Shown here one piece after another: positions 7,921 through 16,042 of a stretch of DNA of 64,000 bases (position 1 is the first letter of the stretch; each line of letters begins with the position of its first letter). The stretch lies in NCBI GenBank assembly GCA_963789005.1, contig CAWBIZ010000004.1, positions 248,001-312,000 of the forward strand, in the 5' to 3' direction. The stretch is from DASSUW01 sp963789005. Its GTDB lineage: Bacteria > Actinomycetota > Thermoleophilia > Solirubrobacterales > Solirubrobacteraceae. A program made the translations under genes and the position numbers. The notes under the pieces are model-generated. The model did no database searches. It was not told where the DNA came from and worked only from the letters and a program-made list of their open reading frames with translations.

Positions 7921-8513
7921 TGGCGACCGCCGCGGTCGACAAGCGCCGCATGATCCTCGACGCCGCCGTGCGGGTGTTCGCCCGCCAGGGCTTCCACAGG
8001 TGCCGGGTGTCGGACATCGCCGACGAGGCGGGCGTCGCCTACGGGCTCGTCTACCACTACTTCGGGTCCAAGGACGAGGTGCTCGACACGCTGTTCCTCG
8101 AGCGCTGGGACGTGATGCTCGACGCCATCCGCGAGGTCGACGCCGGGACGGCCCCCGCCCGCGACAAGCTGTACGCGATCGCCTCGTTCATCGTGGACTC
8201 CTACCGTCACGACCCTGACCTCATGAAGGTGATCATCGTCGAGGTCACGCGCGCCGCGAACTCGTTCGGCGCGGTGCACCTCGGCAAGATCGCGGAGGCC
8301 TACGCCCAGATCGGCGGGATCGTCGAGCAGGCGCAGCGCAACGGGGAGTTTCGCTCCACCGTCAGCGCCGAGTTCGCGGCGATGGCGTTCTACGGCGCGA
8401 TCGAGCAGGTGCTCACCGGCTGGATCTTCGGCACCCTCGAGCAGGGCGAGGACGCGTACGACCGCGCCAAGGAGTACGTGGTCGAGACCATCTGCGGCGG
8501 CCTCAACTCCTAG
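7920..8513 (+). CDS. TetR/AcrR family transcriptional regulator, FadR-like
   Basis: 197 residues. The N-terminal helix-turn-helix is at about residues 8-55 (ILDAAVRVFARQGFHRCRVS, then VYHYFGSKDEVLDTLF), followed by a helical ligand-binding domain. The arrangement and the C-terminal part (AAMAFYGAIEQVLTGWIFG) resemble the TetR-type fatty-acid regulator FadR of Bacillus; that likeness is from memory. It is co-transcribed with the nitrilase and probably binds the palindrome at 6889-6904. GTG start overlapping the nitrilase stop. Confidence 0.88.
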   Translation: MATAAVDKRRMILDAAVRVFARQGFHRCRVSDIADEAGVAYGLVYHYFGSKDEVLDTLFLERWDVMLDAIREVDAGTAPARDKLYAIASFIVDSYRHDPDLMKVIIVEVTRAANSFGAVHLGKIAEAYAQIGGIVEQAQRNGEFRSTVSAEFAAMAFYGAIEQVLTGWIFGTLEQGEDAYDRAKEYVVETICGGLNS

Positions 8514-8524
8514 TATCCGCGACC

Positions 8525-8662
8525 ATGACCGACAACGACATGGTCAAGCGCCTGCTCTGGGCCGGCCTGCTGGCCGGGCTCGGCGCCGTCGCCTCGATCG
8601 CGACCACGAAGGCGGCCGGCCTGATTTGGCGACGCGCATTCGGGGAAGATCCCCCGGAATGA
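8525..8662 (+). CDS. Small membrane protein, DUF4235-like
   Basis: 45-residue protein with one membrane helix (LLWAGLLAGLGAVASIATTK) followed by AAGLIWRRAFGEDPPE. The tail resembles the conserved end of DUF4235 proteins, although this one is short. A TAGTAT hexamer (8511-8516) lies 8 bases before the ATG, which would give a leaderless message. The stop overlaps the ATG of the next gene (ATGA). It begins a row of four small membrane-associated proteins. Confidence 0.7.
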   Translation: MTDNDMVKRLLWAGLLAGLGAVASIATTKAAGLIWRRAFGEDPPE

Positions 8663-9081
8663 GCTCAGAGGACCGCACCCGCTCGATGGCGCGCGGCGAG
8701 GAGCTGCGCGAGAACCTCGCCGACACCGACGCACGCCGTGCGGAGGAGGAGGCCGCCAAGGCGCAGGACGCCACGGCTGACGCCGCCGCCGAACAGGAGA
8801 AGCGCGAGAAGGAGGCCCAGCAGGAGCGCGATCGCGCCCGGCGCGTGCACGAGGCGTCCGACGAGGCGCGCGCACGGGCCGACGACGCGGTGGCGGCCTC
8901 CGCCGGGCGCCCGGAGCCGGCGCCCGCGACGGGCGCGTACGCCGCCGGCAACGGATCCACCTCTTCGGTCCCCGGGTTCGACAAGCTTCCGCCGGCCGCC
9001 CAGCGCCCCGAGGTGCTCGTCGGCGCGGCGTTCGCCGGATCGTTCATCCTCGCCCGCGTGCTCAAGCGGATCTTCGACTGA
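8659..9081 (+). CDS. Coiled-coil protein with C-terminal membrane helix
   Basis: 140-residue protein of unknown function. Residues about 10-80 are a charged, alanine/glutamate/arginine-rich region likely to form a long coiled coil; a flexible linker follows and the C terminus has a short hydrophobic stretch (VLVGAAFAGSFILARVLKRI). The start at ATG 8659 overlaps the previous stop. It precedes genes for a holin-like and a DUF3618 protein; this grouping is common in actinobacteria and points to a membrane or envelope stress role, but no mechanism is known. Confidence 0.75.
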   Translation: MSSEDRTRSMARGEELRENLADTDARRAEEEAAKAQDATADAAAEQEKREKEAQQERDRARRVHEASDEARARADDAVAASAGRPEPAPATGAYAAGNGSTSSVPGFDKLPPAAQRPEVLVGAAFAGSFILARVLKRIFD

Positions 9082-9082
9082 C

Positions 9083-9538
9083 ATGGCCGGCGATCACGAC
9101 ACCTCCGAGCTCGGCCAGGCCGTCCAGGACGTCACGGAGCGGGCGAGCCTGCTCATCCGCGAGGAGATCGAGCTCGCCAAGCGCGAGGTGACCGAGAAGG
9201 TCACGAAGCTGATCAAGGGCGCCGTGGTCGGCATCGTCGCCGGCATCTTCGCCGTCTTCGGCCTCATCTATCTCCTCCATGCGGCGTCGTGGGCGATCTG
9301 GGACCTGATCGGCGGTCGCAGCAACTTCTGGCTCGGCTTCGTCATCGTCGCCGCGCTGCTGTTCCTGCTCGGCGGCCTCGCCGGCTTCGTCGCGGCGCGC
9401 TTCCTCAAGCGCGGCTCGCCGCCCACGCCGCAGATGGCGATCGAGGAGGGCAAGCTGATCAAGGAGACCGTGACCGGCTCCCACCCCGCGATGCCGCAGG
9501 GGCCCACGACCGAGACCCGCACGAAGGTGCCGCGCTGA
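9083..9538 (+). CDS. Phage holin family (DUF1469-like) membrane protein
   Basis: 151 residues. An amphipathic N terminus (LLIREEIELAKREVTEK) is followed by two membrane helices (AVVGIVAGIFAVFGLIYLL and FVIVAALLFLLGGLAGFVAA) and a hydrophilic tail. This is the Holin_X/DUF1469 pattern. Despite the family name, chromosomal members in actinobacteria are not phage lysis genes as far as known. The stop shares one base with the next ATG (TGATG). Confidence 0.82.
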   Translation: MAGDHDTSELGQAVQDVTERASLLIREEIELAKREVTEKVTKLIKGAVVGIVAGIFAVFGLIYLLHAASWAIWDLIGGRSNFWLGFVIVAALLFLLGGLAGFVAARFLKRGSPPTPQMAIEEGKLIKETVTGSHPAMPQGPTTETRTKVPR

Positions 9539-9783
9539 TGGCCGAGACCCGCTCCCCCGAGGAGATCCGCCAGTCGATCGAGGCCAACCGCGCCGAGCTC
9601 GGGCTCGCCGTCGAGCGCCTGCGCAACGAGGTCACGAAGGCGACCGACTGGCGCGGGCACTTCGAGCGCCACAAGAAGGAGGTCTTGATCGGCGCCGCCG
9701 TGACGGGCTTCGTCATCGGCGGCGGGATCGCCGCGGTCACCGGGCTGCTCACCGGCCGCCGCCGCAACCGCGAGCGCTTCTAG
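9538..9783 (+). CDS. DUF3618 domain protein
   Basis: 81 residues. The N terminus (SPEEIRQSIEANRAELGLAV) is the typical DUF3618 helix, followed by a membrane helix (VLIGAAVTGFVIGGGIAAVT) and a basic end. Function unknown; the family nearly always sits beside DUF1469 proteins, as here. It ends the four-gene row, and a hairpin follows. Confidence 0.8.
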   Translation: MAETRSPEEIRQSIEANRAELGLAVERLRNEVTKATDWRGHFERHKKEVLIGAAVTGFVIGGGIAAVTGLLTGRRRNRERF

Positions 9784-9793
9784 GCAGGAGGCC

Positions 9794-9812
9794 TTCGCCG
9801 GCCACCGGCGAA
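9794..9812 (+). terminator. Hairpin between DUF3618 and AI-2E transporter genes
   Basis: Perfect 8-base stem TTCGCCGG / CCGGCGAA with a CCA loop. There is no U-run, so it is not a classical terminator. It overlaps the ATG at 9812 of the next gene and could end transcription, hide that start codon, or both. Confidence 0.45.
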
Positions 9813-10921
9813 TGGCGGGCAGGATGAGCGCGCGTCCGGCGCAACGCGACGAGTTCCCGAGCATTCGGGCTGTCCTCCGGGTCGTGCTCACGGTCGTCGT
9901 CGTCGTCCTGACGCTGGTGCTGATGTACCTGCTCCGGCGCCCGCTGACGTGGCTCTTCATCGCCGCCTTCATCGCCGTCGCGCTCTCGGGCCCGATCAAC
10001 GTGCTCGGGCGCCACATGCGCCGCGGCTACGCGATCGCGCTCGTCTACCTCGCGCTGATCCTCACGCCGTTCGCGCTGATGGGGCTGCTGGTGCCCCCGA
10101 TCGTCACGCAGGCCGACAACCTGATCCAGAACCTGCCCGAATACGCCGAGCAGGTGACGGAGTTCGTCAACGACAACGAACGCCTGCGCGCGCTGCAGGA
10201 GGAATACGACATCACCGGCCGGCTCGAGGAGGAGGCCGCCAAGCTGCCGAGCCGGGCCGGCGACGCCGCCGGCGTGCTGAGCGACATCGGCGTCGGGCTG
10301 ATCAACTCGATCTTCGCCGGGGTCACGATCCTGGTGCTCTCGATCTTCATGCAGGGCAGCGGCCGGCGGTTCCTCGAGGCGTGGGCGCGGCAGTACCCGC
10401 CCGACCGCGAGGACTGGATGCGCAACCTGTTCCAGCGGATCGGCAACGCGATCGGCAACTACGTGGCGGGAGCGCTGCTGCAGGCCACCGTGGCCGGCTT
10501 CACGAGCTGGTTCGTGCTGCTCATCCTCGGCGTCGACTACGCGCTGCCGCTCGCCGTGATCGTGTTCCTGCTCGACCTGATCCCACTTGTCGGCGCGACG
10601 CTGGGCGCGCTGATCGTCGGCGTCGTCACGCTGTTCTCCGACTTCCCGCTCGACACCGCCATCTGGGCGGTCTACGCGATCATCTACCAGCAGGTCGAGA
10701 ACAACATCATCCAACCGCGGATCCAGGCCAAGGCCGTGCAGCTCGACCCGCTGATCGTGCTCGTCTCCGTGCTGTTCGGCTCGACGCTGTTCGGCGTCCT
10801 CGGCGCGCTGCTGGCGATCCCGGTGGCCGCGTCGATCCAGATCACCGTGCGCGAGTACATGAAGCAGCGGCGCGCAGAGGGCCCGGCGCCGCCGACGGGC
10901 GACGCGCCCGTCCCCGTGTGA
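9812..10921 (+). CDS. AI-2E family transporter (PerM/TqsA-like)
   Basis: 369-residue polytopic membrane protein of the AI-2E exporter family. An N-terminal pair of helices (VVVVVLTLVLMYLL), a soluble middle section (residues about 90-170) and several C-terminal helices fit the family, as does the conserved LPLAVIVFLLDLIPLVGATL segment. Family members export autoinducer-2, sodium or other small solutes; the substrate cannot be assigned. A second in-frame ATG at 9824 may be the true start, because the first lies inside the hairpin. Confidence 0.88.
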   Translation: MAGRMSARPAQRDEFPSIRAVLRVVLTVVVVVLTLVLMYLLRRPLTWLFIAAFIAVALSGPINVLGRHMRRGYAIALVYLALILTPFALMGLLVPPIVTQADNLIQNLPEYAEQVTEFVNDNERLRALQEEYDITGRLEEEAAKLPSRAGDAAGVLSDIGVGLINSIFAGVTILVLSIFMQGSGRRFLEAWARQYPPDREDWMRNLFQRIGNAIGNYVAGALLQATVAGFTSWFVLLILGVDYALPLAVIVFLLDLIPLVGATLGALIVGVVTLFSDFPLDTAIWAVYAIIYQQVENNIIQPRIQAKAVQLDPLIVLVSVLFGSTLFGVLGALLAIPVAASIQITVREYMKQRRAEGPAPPTGDAPVPV

Positions 10922-10962
10922 GACGGGAATACCGCGAGCGCTCGCACCGTCTTCCTTGGGCG

Positions 10963-12117
10963 ATGCGAATCCTCATGACGTCGAACACGGGCGCGGGGCA
11001 CATCGGCCCGCTGATCCCGTTCGCCCACGCCTTCCTCGATGCCGGCCACGACGTCCTCCTGGCCGCGCCCGCCAGGGCGCGGCCGACCGTCGAGCGCGCC
11101 GAGCTCCCGTTCTTCCCGCTCGCCGACCCGCCGGCCGAGGAGACGGACGCGATCTTCGCCGAGCTCCCCAGCCTCCCGCAGGAGGAGCAGAGCGTGCGCG
11201 TGATGCGCGAGATCTTCGCGGGGATCGACGCGCGGACGTCGCTCCACGGCGTGTTGCGCGCCGTCGCTCGCTTCCGGCCCGACGTGCTGCTGCGCGAGCC
11301 GACGGAGTACGCCGGGCTGCTCGCCGCCGAGCGGCTCGGGGTGCCGCACGGGCGGATCGCGATCATGGCCGCGGCCTCGGAGACGTGGGGCGTGCCGGTC
11401 GTCGCCCCGGTGCTCGACGAGCACCGCAAGCGGCTCGTGCTGCGGCCGGACCCCGAGGGCCGCCGGATCGTCGAGAGCCCGTACCTGACCGTCATCCCCG
11501 AGGCGCTCGAGGCGCCCGACGACTTCGGGCCCGTGCACGCCGTCCGCTTCCGCGAGCCCCGGCCCGAGCCGCGGCCGCTGCCGAACTGGTGGCCCCGCGA
11601 CGAGCGCCCGCTCGTCTACGTCACCTACGGCTCGGTCACGCCGACGCTGCCGTTCTTCCCGGCCCTGTTCCGCGCCACCGCCGCCGCGCTGGGAGAGCTG
11701 CCCGTGCGCGCGCTCTTCACGGTCGGCGTCGACGTCGACGCCGACGCGCTGGGGCCGGTGCCGGCCAACGTGCGGATCGAGCGCTGGATCCCGCAGGCGG
11801 ACGTGATGCCGCACGCGGCCGCGATGGTCGGCCACGGCGGCGCGGGCTCGACCCGGATGGCGCTGACCGCCGGCGTCCCGTCGGTGATCGTGCCGGGCTT
11901 CGCCGACCAGTTCCGCAACGCCGAGCGCGTGGCGGCGCTGGGCGCGGGCCTGCAGGCCGGGCCGGAGGATCTCGTCAGCGCGCTCCGGCGCGTGCTCGAG
12001 GAGCCCGCGCACCGCGAGGCGGCGCGCCGCGTGGCCGCCGAGGTGGCCCGGCTGCCGCTCGTCGCCGAGGCTCCCGACGTGCTCGCCGGCTGGCTTGACG
12101 CCGCCCGCGCGGCGTAG
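10963..12117 (+). CDS. Glycosyltransferase, GT1 / UDP-glucuronosyltransferase-like
   Basis: 384 residues, GT-B fold. The N-terminal domain begins MRILMTSNTGAGHIGPLIPF, with the family GH-P region that contacts the acceptor, and the C-terminal domain carries the sugar-nucleotide site (RWIPQADVMPHAAAMVGHGG). This matches macrolide and other small-molecule GT1 enzymes that transfer a sugar from a nucleotide donor to a lipid or natural product. Donor and acceptor are unknown. It stands alone; no natural-product genes lie nearby. Confidence 0.85.
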   Translation: MRILMTSNTGAGHIGPLIPFAHAFLDAGHDVLLAAPARARPTVERAELPFFPLADPPAEETDAIFAELPSLPQEEQSVRVMREIFAGIDARTSLHGVLRAVARFRPDVLLREPTEYAGLLAAERLGVPHGRIAIMAAASETWGVPVVAPVLDEHRKRLVLRPDPEGRRIVESPYLTVIPEALEAPDDFGPVHAVRFREPRPEPRPLPNWWPRDERPLVYVTYGSVTPTLPFFPALFRATAAALGELPVRALFTVGVDVDADALGPVPANVRIERWIPQADVMPHAAAMVGHGGAGSTRMALTAGVPSVIVPGFADQFRNAERVAALGAGLQAGPEDLVSALRRVLEEPAHREAARRVAAEVARLPLVAEAPDVLAGWLDAARAA

Positions 12118-12120
12118 CTT

Positions 12121-12993
12121 CTACACCGGTCCGAGCAGCTTCGTCGGCAAGCCGGTGACGCCGAACATCCCCGGGCCGACATGGGCGCCCATCACGGGCC
12201 CGAGCTCGGACACGAACTCTGGGTCGCGGCCGTAGATCTCGCGCCCGCGCTCGGCCAGGCGGCCGGCAACTTCGTGCGCCTGGATGTGCTGGATGACGAA
12301 CACGTCGGCGCCGGATTCGTGAGCGGCGGCCAGGTGGTCGACCATGCGCTCGAAGGCGCGGCCGGCCGTGCGCACGCGCTCCATCGGCTGGACCTCGCGG
12401 TCGATCGTGAGGATCGGCTTGATCTTGAGTGCCGAGCCGACCCATGCCTGCGCCGCCCCGATGCGCCCCCCGCGGCGGAGGTACTCGAGCGTGTCGACCG
12501 CGAAGATGATCCGCATCCGCCGGCGGAGCGCGGTGGCGGCCTCGGCCGCGCCGCGCAGGTCGGCCCCGTCGCGGATCGCGTTGCGCGCCGCGATCGCCAT
12601 CAGCCCAGGGCCGGCGGCGCCCGTGTCGGAGTCCAGCACCTCGATTCGCTCGGGATCGATCCCACGCTCGAGCAGCGCGTCGCGGGCCTGCTGGGCGGCG
12701 TGCACGGTGCCCGAGATGCCGCCTGAGAGATGCACCGAGAGGACGTCGTCGCCGGCCTCGAGCAGCGGCTCGTAGACGGCCAGGAAGTCGCCCACCGAGG
12801 GCTGCGAGGTGCTGGGGAGCGTCGCCGCCGTGCGCAGGTGGTCGTAGAAGCCGTCGTAGTCGGGCAGGTCGCTCTCCCGATCGGTGCGGCCGTCCCAGTT
12901 GACGTACAGCGAGACGAGGTGCAGGTCGTGGCGCTCGACCACCGCGGCCGGCAGGTAGTGGGTCGTGTCGGTGACCACCGCGACGCCGGGCAT
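12121..12993 (-). CDS. DegV family fatty-acid-binding protein
   Basis: 290 residues. DegV proteins bind a fatty acid and, in Firmicutes, present it to the fatty-acid kinase FakA. Family motifs are present: VVTDTTHYLPAAVV at the N terminus, SQPSVGDFLAVY and HLSGGISGT in the middle. The C-terminal part (RVRTAGRAFERMVDHLAAA, VIQHIQAHE) is typical. A TAGGCT hexamer lies 7 bases before the ATG on the minus strand, overlapping the -10 of the divergent epimerase. No fakA is in the window. Confidence 0.9.
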   Translation of the reverse strand: MPGVAVVTDTTHYLPAAVVERHDLHLVSLYVNWDGRTDRESDLPDYDGFYDHLRTAATLPSTSQPSVGDFLAVYEPLLEAGDDVLSVHLSGGISGTVHAAQQARDALLERGIDPERIEVLDSDTGAAGPGLMAIAARNAIRDGADLRGAAEAATALRRRMRIIFAVDTLEYLRRGGRIGAAQAWVGSALKIKPILTIDREVQPMERVRTAGRAFERMVDHLAAAHESGADVFVIQHIQAHEVAGRLAERGREIYGRDPEFVSELGPVMGAHVGPGMFGVTGLPTKLLGPV

Positions 12994-13000
12994 TGCCCGC

Positions 13001-13010
13001 AGCCTATCCT
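13001..13010. promoter_or_regulatory. Overlapping divergent -10 elements for leaderless transcripts
   Basis: The ten bases AGCCTATCCT hold TATCCT on the plus strand, 6 bases before the GTG at 13017, and TAGGCT on the minus strand, 7 bases before the ATG at 12993. The whole intergenic gap is only 23 bases, so both messages would start at or next to their start codons and the two promoters exclude each other. Confidence 0.6.
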
Positions 13011-13016
13011 CGCGCC

Positions 13017-14054
13017 GTGGCCCGAGTGCTGGTGACTGGAGGGACCGGGTTCATCGGCGCGCACGTCGTGCGCGCGCTGCTCGCGCGCGGCGACGAGGTG
13101 CGCGTGACGGTGCGGGCGTCCTCGCGCGGCGAGCTGCCCGAGGGCGTCGAGCGCGTGACGGCCGAGATCGCCGACCGCCGCGCCGTCCGGCGCGCGGTGC
13201 GCGGCGTCGAGCGCGTGTTCCACGTCGCCGGCACGACCCGGCTGGGCCTCGACCCGGCCGAGCTCCTGCGCGTGCACGTCGACGGCACGCGGGCGGTGCT
13301 CGACGCGTGCCTGGCCGAGGGCGTCGAGCGCGTCGTGCACGTCTCCTCCGTCGCGGCGATCGGCCCGGCGCGCCCCGGCGGCGCGCTCGACGAGCGGCAC
13401 GTGCGCGCGGGGCCGCTGGGGATCCCGTACGCCGACGCCAAGCACGCCGCCGAGGTCGAGGCGCTGCGGGTCGCGGCCCACGGCCTCGACGTCGTGGTGG
13501 CGTGCCCGACCCACGTCTTCGGGCGCGGGGACGAGCGGCGCTCGTCGACCGAGGTCGTGCGCCGCTTCCTGCTGCGGCGGATCCCGGCGTACGTCGACGG
13601 CGCGCTCAACGTCGTCGACGTCGAGGACGTCGCCGCCGGGCTGCTGCTGTGCGACGAGCGCGGGACGCCCGGCGAGCGCTACATCCTGGGCACGCGCAAC
13701 TACACGTGGCAGCGGCTGTTCGCCGAGCTGCAGCGGATCTCGGGCGTGGAAGGGCCGGTGATGCGCGTGCCGCGCTCGCTGGCGCTCGCGCTCGCCGAGG
13801 GCTCGGCGCGCCTGCCCGGCGTTCCCCCGCTCGCGAGCCCGGAGGAGATCCGCGCCGCCGCGCACTGGTGGACGTACCGGTCCGCGAAGGCCCGCCGCGA
13901 GCTGGGGTGGACGACGCGGCCGCACGAGGACACCGTGGAGGCGACCGTGCGCTTCCACCAGGAGCGCCTGGGCGACCGCCTGCTGCGCGTCGGTCGCCGG
14001 CAGCCGCTCGCGTGGCGGCTGGCGGGCCGGGCCGTGCGCGAGGTCGTGCGGTGA
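13017..14054 (+). CDS. NAD-dependent epimerase/dehydratase (extended SDR)
   Basis: 345 residues. The Rossmann nucleotide motif is at the N terminus (VLVTGGTGFIGAHVV; TGxxGxxG), a serine-rich segment VVHVSSVAAIG follows, and the YxxxK pair is YADAK. The closest groups I can name are dihydroflavonol-4-reductase-like and hopanoid-associated sugar epimerases (HpnA-like); substrate unknown. The GTG at 13017 was chosen because it sits right at the Rossmann strand and 6 bases after a -10-like hexamer. The stop overlaps the next gene (GTGA). Confidence 0.85.
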   Translation: MARVLVTGGTGFIGAHVVRALLARGDEVRVTVRASSRGELPEGVERVTAEIADRRAVRRAVRGVERVFHVAGTTRLGLDPAELLRVHVDGTRAVLDACLAEGVERVVHVSSVAAIGPARPGGALDERHVRAGPLGIPYADAKHAAEVEALRVAAHGLDVVVACPTHVFGRGDERRSSTEVVRRFLLRRIPAYVDGALNVVDVEDVAAGLLLCDERGTPGERYILGTRNYTWQRLFAELQRISGVEGPVMRVPRSLALALAEGSARLPGVPPLASPEEIRAAAHWWTYRSAKARRELGWTTRPHEDTVEATVRFHQERLGDRLLRVGRRQPLAWRLAGRAVREVVR

Positions 14055-14323
14055 GCGCGGTGCTCTACCGCTGCCGGACGCCGACCGACCGGCTGTGCCC
14101 GTGCGGGCGTGTAGCTCGCGAGCTGCGGCGCCGCGGGCTGGAGTACGAGGAGCGCCGCGTGGCGCGCGGCGAGCGTGAGGAGATCGACGCCCTCACCGGC
14201 CAGGATCGGGTGCCGCTGCTCGTGCTGGCTGGCGAAGCGGCGGTGAGCCCTCTGGGCGAGACAGGTGAAGCGATCTGCGACTCGCGGCGGATCGTCGAGC
14301 ACCTACGCTGGCTCGACTCGTGA
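14051..14323 (+). CDS. Glutaredoxin/GST N-terminal-like thioredoxin-fold protein
   Basis: 90 residues. The N-terminal CRTPTDRLCPCGRVARELR, followed by a beta-alpha pattern and a cis-proline-like VPLLV, is that of a stand-alone glutathione S-transferase N-terminal or glutaredoxin domain. The region after (EAICDSRRIVEHL) matches the S-R-x-I glutathione-binding segment of such folds. Probably a small thiol-redox protein. Translationally coupled to the epimerase. Confidence 0.75.
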   Translation: MSAVLYRCRTPTDRLCPCGRVARELRRRGLEYEERRVARGEREEIDALTGQDRVPLLVLAGEAAVSPLGETGEAICDSRRIVEHLRWLDS

Positions 14324-14350
14324 TGAGCGCCTACGCGCCAGCTTGGTCGC

Positions 14351-14402
14351 TTGCGCGGCTTTCTCTCGTCGGTAGGGTGGACGCGACGCGGAGGGCGTCG
14401 CG
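14351..14402 (+). promoter_or_regulatory. Promoter and 5' hairpin of the DGPF/ECF42 operon
   Basis: TTGCGC (14351-14356), a 16-base spacer and TAGGGT (14373-14378) form a plausible housekeeping promoter. A perfect 8-base hairpin with a GGAGG loop (14382-14402) would be at the very 5' end of the message, ahead of the real ribosome-binding site (GGAGG at 14411-14415). I do not see an obvious ECF42 target pair here. Confidence 0.45.
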
Positions 14403-14420
14403 CGACGATCGGAGGATGTC

Positions 14421-14813
14421 ATGAAGTACCTGCTCACGATCTACAACGACGAGCGCCGCTGGACGGACGCGACGCCCGAGGAGGTCGGCCAGATCATGGC
14501 CGCCTACGAGGCGTTCAGCCGCGCGGCGTCGGAAGCCGGCGTGCTCGTCGGCGGCGAAGGGCTCGAGCCCACGAGCACGGCCACGACGGTGCGCGTGCGC
14601 GACGGCGAGACGCTGACCACCGACGGCCCGTTCGCGGAGACCCGCGAGCAGCTCGGCGGCTACTACGAGCTCGACTGCGCGGACCTCGACGACGCGATCG
14701 GCTGGGCCGCCCGCATCCCGGACGCCGCCAGCGGCTCCGTCGAGGTGCGGCCGGTCATGAGCTACGAGGGCAGCGAGTCCCCCGACGCCGCGCGGCAGGC
14801 CGCGCAGAGCTGA
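14421..14813 (+). CDS. DGPF-domain (YCII-related) protein
   Basis: 130 residues with the dimeric alpha-beta barrel fold of YCII-related proteins. The name-giving DGPF motif is in TTDGPFAETREQLGGYY, and the N terminus MKYLLTIYNDE is typical. These proteins are known to be encoded beside ECF42 sigma factors, as here, and are thought to act with them, but the biochemical activity is unknown. Good ribosome-binding site (GGAGGATGTC before the ATG). Confidence 0.88.
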   Translation: MKYLLTIYNDERRWTDATPEEVGQIMAAYEAFSRAASEAGVLVGGEGLEPTSTATTVRVRDGETLTTDGPFAETREQLGGYYELDCADLDDAIGWAARIPDAASGSVEVRPVMSYEGSESPDAARQAAQS

Positions 14814-16042
14814 GCGCACCCGGGGCAGCCATCGACCGCCTGTTCCGGCGCGAGTCCGGACAGGCGGTGGCCGCCCTCGCACGGGCGTTCGGCGACCTCG
14901 ACCGCGCCGAGGAGGCGGTCCAGGACGCGTTCGTGGTCGCGCTCGAGCGCTGGCCGCGGGACGGCGTCCCCGCCAACCCGGCAGCCTGGATCGCGCTCAC
15001 CGCCCGCCGCAAGGCGATCGACCGCCTCCGCGCAGCCCGGCGGGAGTCCCCGTCTGCGCTCTCGGTTGAGGACCACGCTCCTGCTGCGGAGCTCTTGGAG
15101 GACGAGTCGGCGCCGATCCCGGACGAGCGGCTCGAGCTGATGTTCGCGTGCTGCCATCCCGCGCTGGCGCCGGAGGCGCGCGTCGCGCTCACGCTGCGCG
15201 CGCTCGGCGGGCTGTCGACGCGCGAGGTGGCGCGCGCCTTCCTGGTCTCCGAGGACGCGATGGCGCAGCGCCTCCAGCGCGCCAAGCGCAAGCTGCGCGG
15301 CGCCGGGATCCGCTTCGACCTCCCGCGCGAGCGCGACCTGCCGACCCGCCGTGCCTCCGTGCTCGCCACGCTGTACCTCGTCTTCGGCGAGGGGTACGCG
15401 GCCACCTCCGGCGACGCGCTCGTGCGCCGCGACCTGTGCGCCGAGGCGATCCGGCTCGCGCGCGTGCTGTGCACGCTGATGCCGGACGAGCCCGAGGCGC
15501 TCGGCCTGCTGGCGCTGATGCGGCTGCACGACTCGCGACGCGACGCGCGCGTCGGCGAGGGCGGCGAGCTCGTGCTGCTCGAGGACCAGGACCGGTCGCG
15601 CTGGGACGGCGCGGCGATCGCCGAGGGGTCGGGGCTCGTGGAGCGCGCGCTGGCGATCGGCGGCGACGGGCCGTACGTGCTGCAGGCGTTCATCGCCGCC
15701 GAGCACGCGCGCCCCGGCGGCCCGGACTGGACGCGCGTGGCCGGCGCCTACGAGCGGCTGCTCGCGGTCGCCGGCGGCCCGGTGGTCGCGCTCAACCGCG
15801 CCGTCGCGGTCGCGATGGCGCGCGGTCCCGAGGCCGGCCTGCGGCTGGTGGACGCGCTCGCCGGCGAGCTCGACGGCTACCACCTGTTCCACTCGGCCCG
15901 GGCGGACCTCCTGCGGCGGCTGGGCCGGGCGGACGAGGCGTCCGCCGCCTACTCGCGCGCGCTCGAGCTGGCCGCCAACCCGGTCGAGCGGGCGTTCCTC
16001 GCGCGCCGCCTGGGCGAGACTACGGCTCCACCACCGCCTTGA
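14810..16042 (+). CDS. ECF42-type RNA polymerase sigma factor
   Basis: About 410 residues: sigma region 2 (FGDLDRAEEAVQDAFVVALE), region 4 (GGLSTREVARAFLVSEDAMA), then a long C-terminal helical extension with TPR-like repeats (VVALNRAVAVAMARGPEAG) characteristic of ECF42. This group has no anti-sigma factor; the C-terminal extension is thought to control activity. The start is uncertain: no ATG or GTG lies close by, and I used the CTG at 14810 that overlaps the DGPF stop because the sigma domain begins immediately after. The 3' end overlaps the convergent dehydrogenase by 23 bases. Confidence 0.88.
   Translation: MSAPGAAIDRLFRRESGQAVAALARAFGDLDRAEEAVQDAFVVALERWPRDGVPANPAAWIALTARRKAIDRLRAARRESPSALSVEDHAPAAELLEDESAPIPDERLELMFACCHPALAPEARVALTLRALGGLSTREVARAFLVSEDAMAQRLQRAKRKLRGAGIRFDLPRERDLPTRRASVLATLYLVFGEGYAATSGDALVRRDLCAEAIRLARVLCTLMPDEPEALGLLALMRLHDSRRDARVGEGGELVLLEDQDRSRWDGAAIAEGSGLVERALAIGGDGPYVLQAFIAAEHARPGGPDWTRVAGAYERLLAVAGGPVVALNRAVAVAMARGPEAGLRLVDALAGELDGYHLFHSARADLLRRLGRADEASAAYSRALELAANPVERAFLARRLGETTAPPPP

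Noticed and set aside
9083..9538. Phage holin gene as sign of a prophage
   Set aside because: The DUF1469/DUF3618 group is chromosomal in many actinobacteria, and there is no integrase, capsid or lysin gene nearby.
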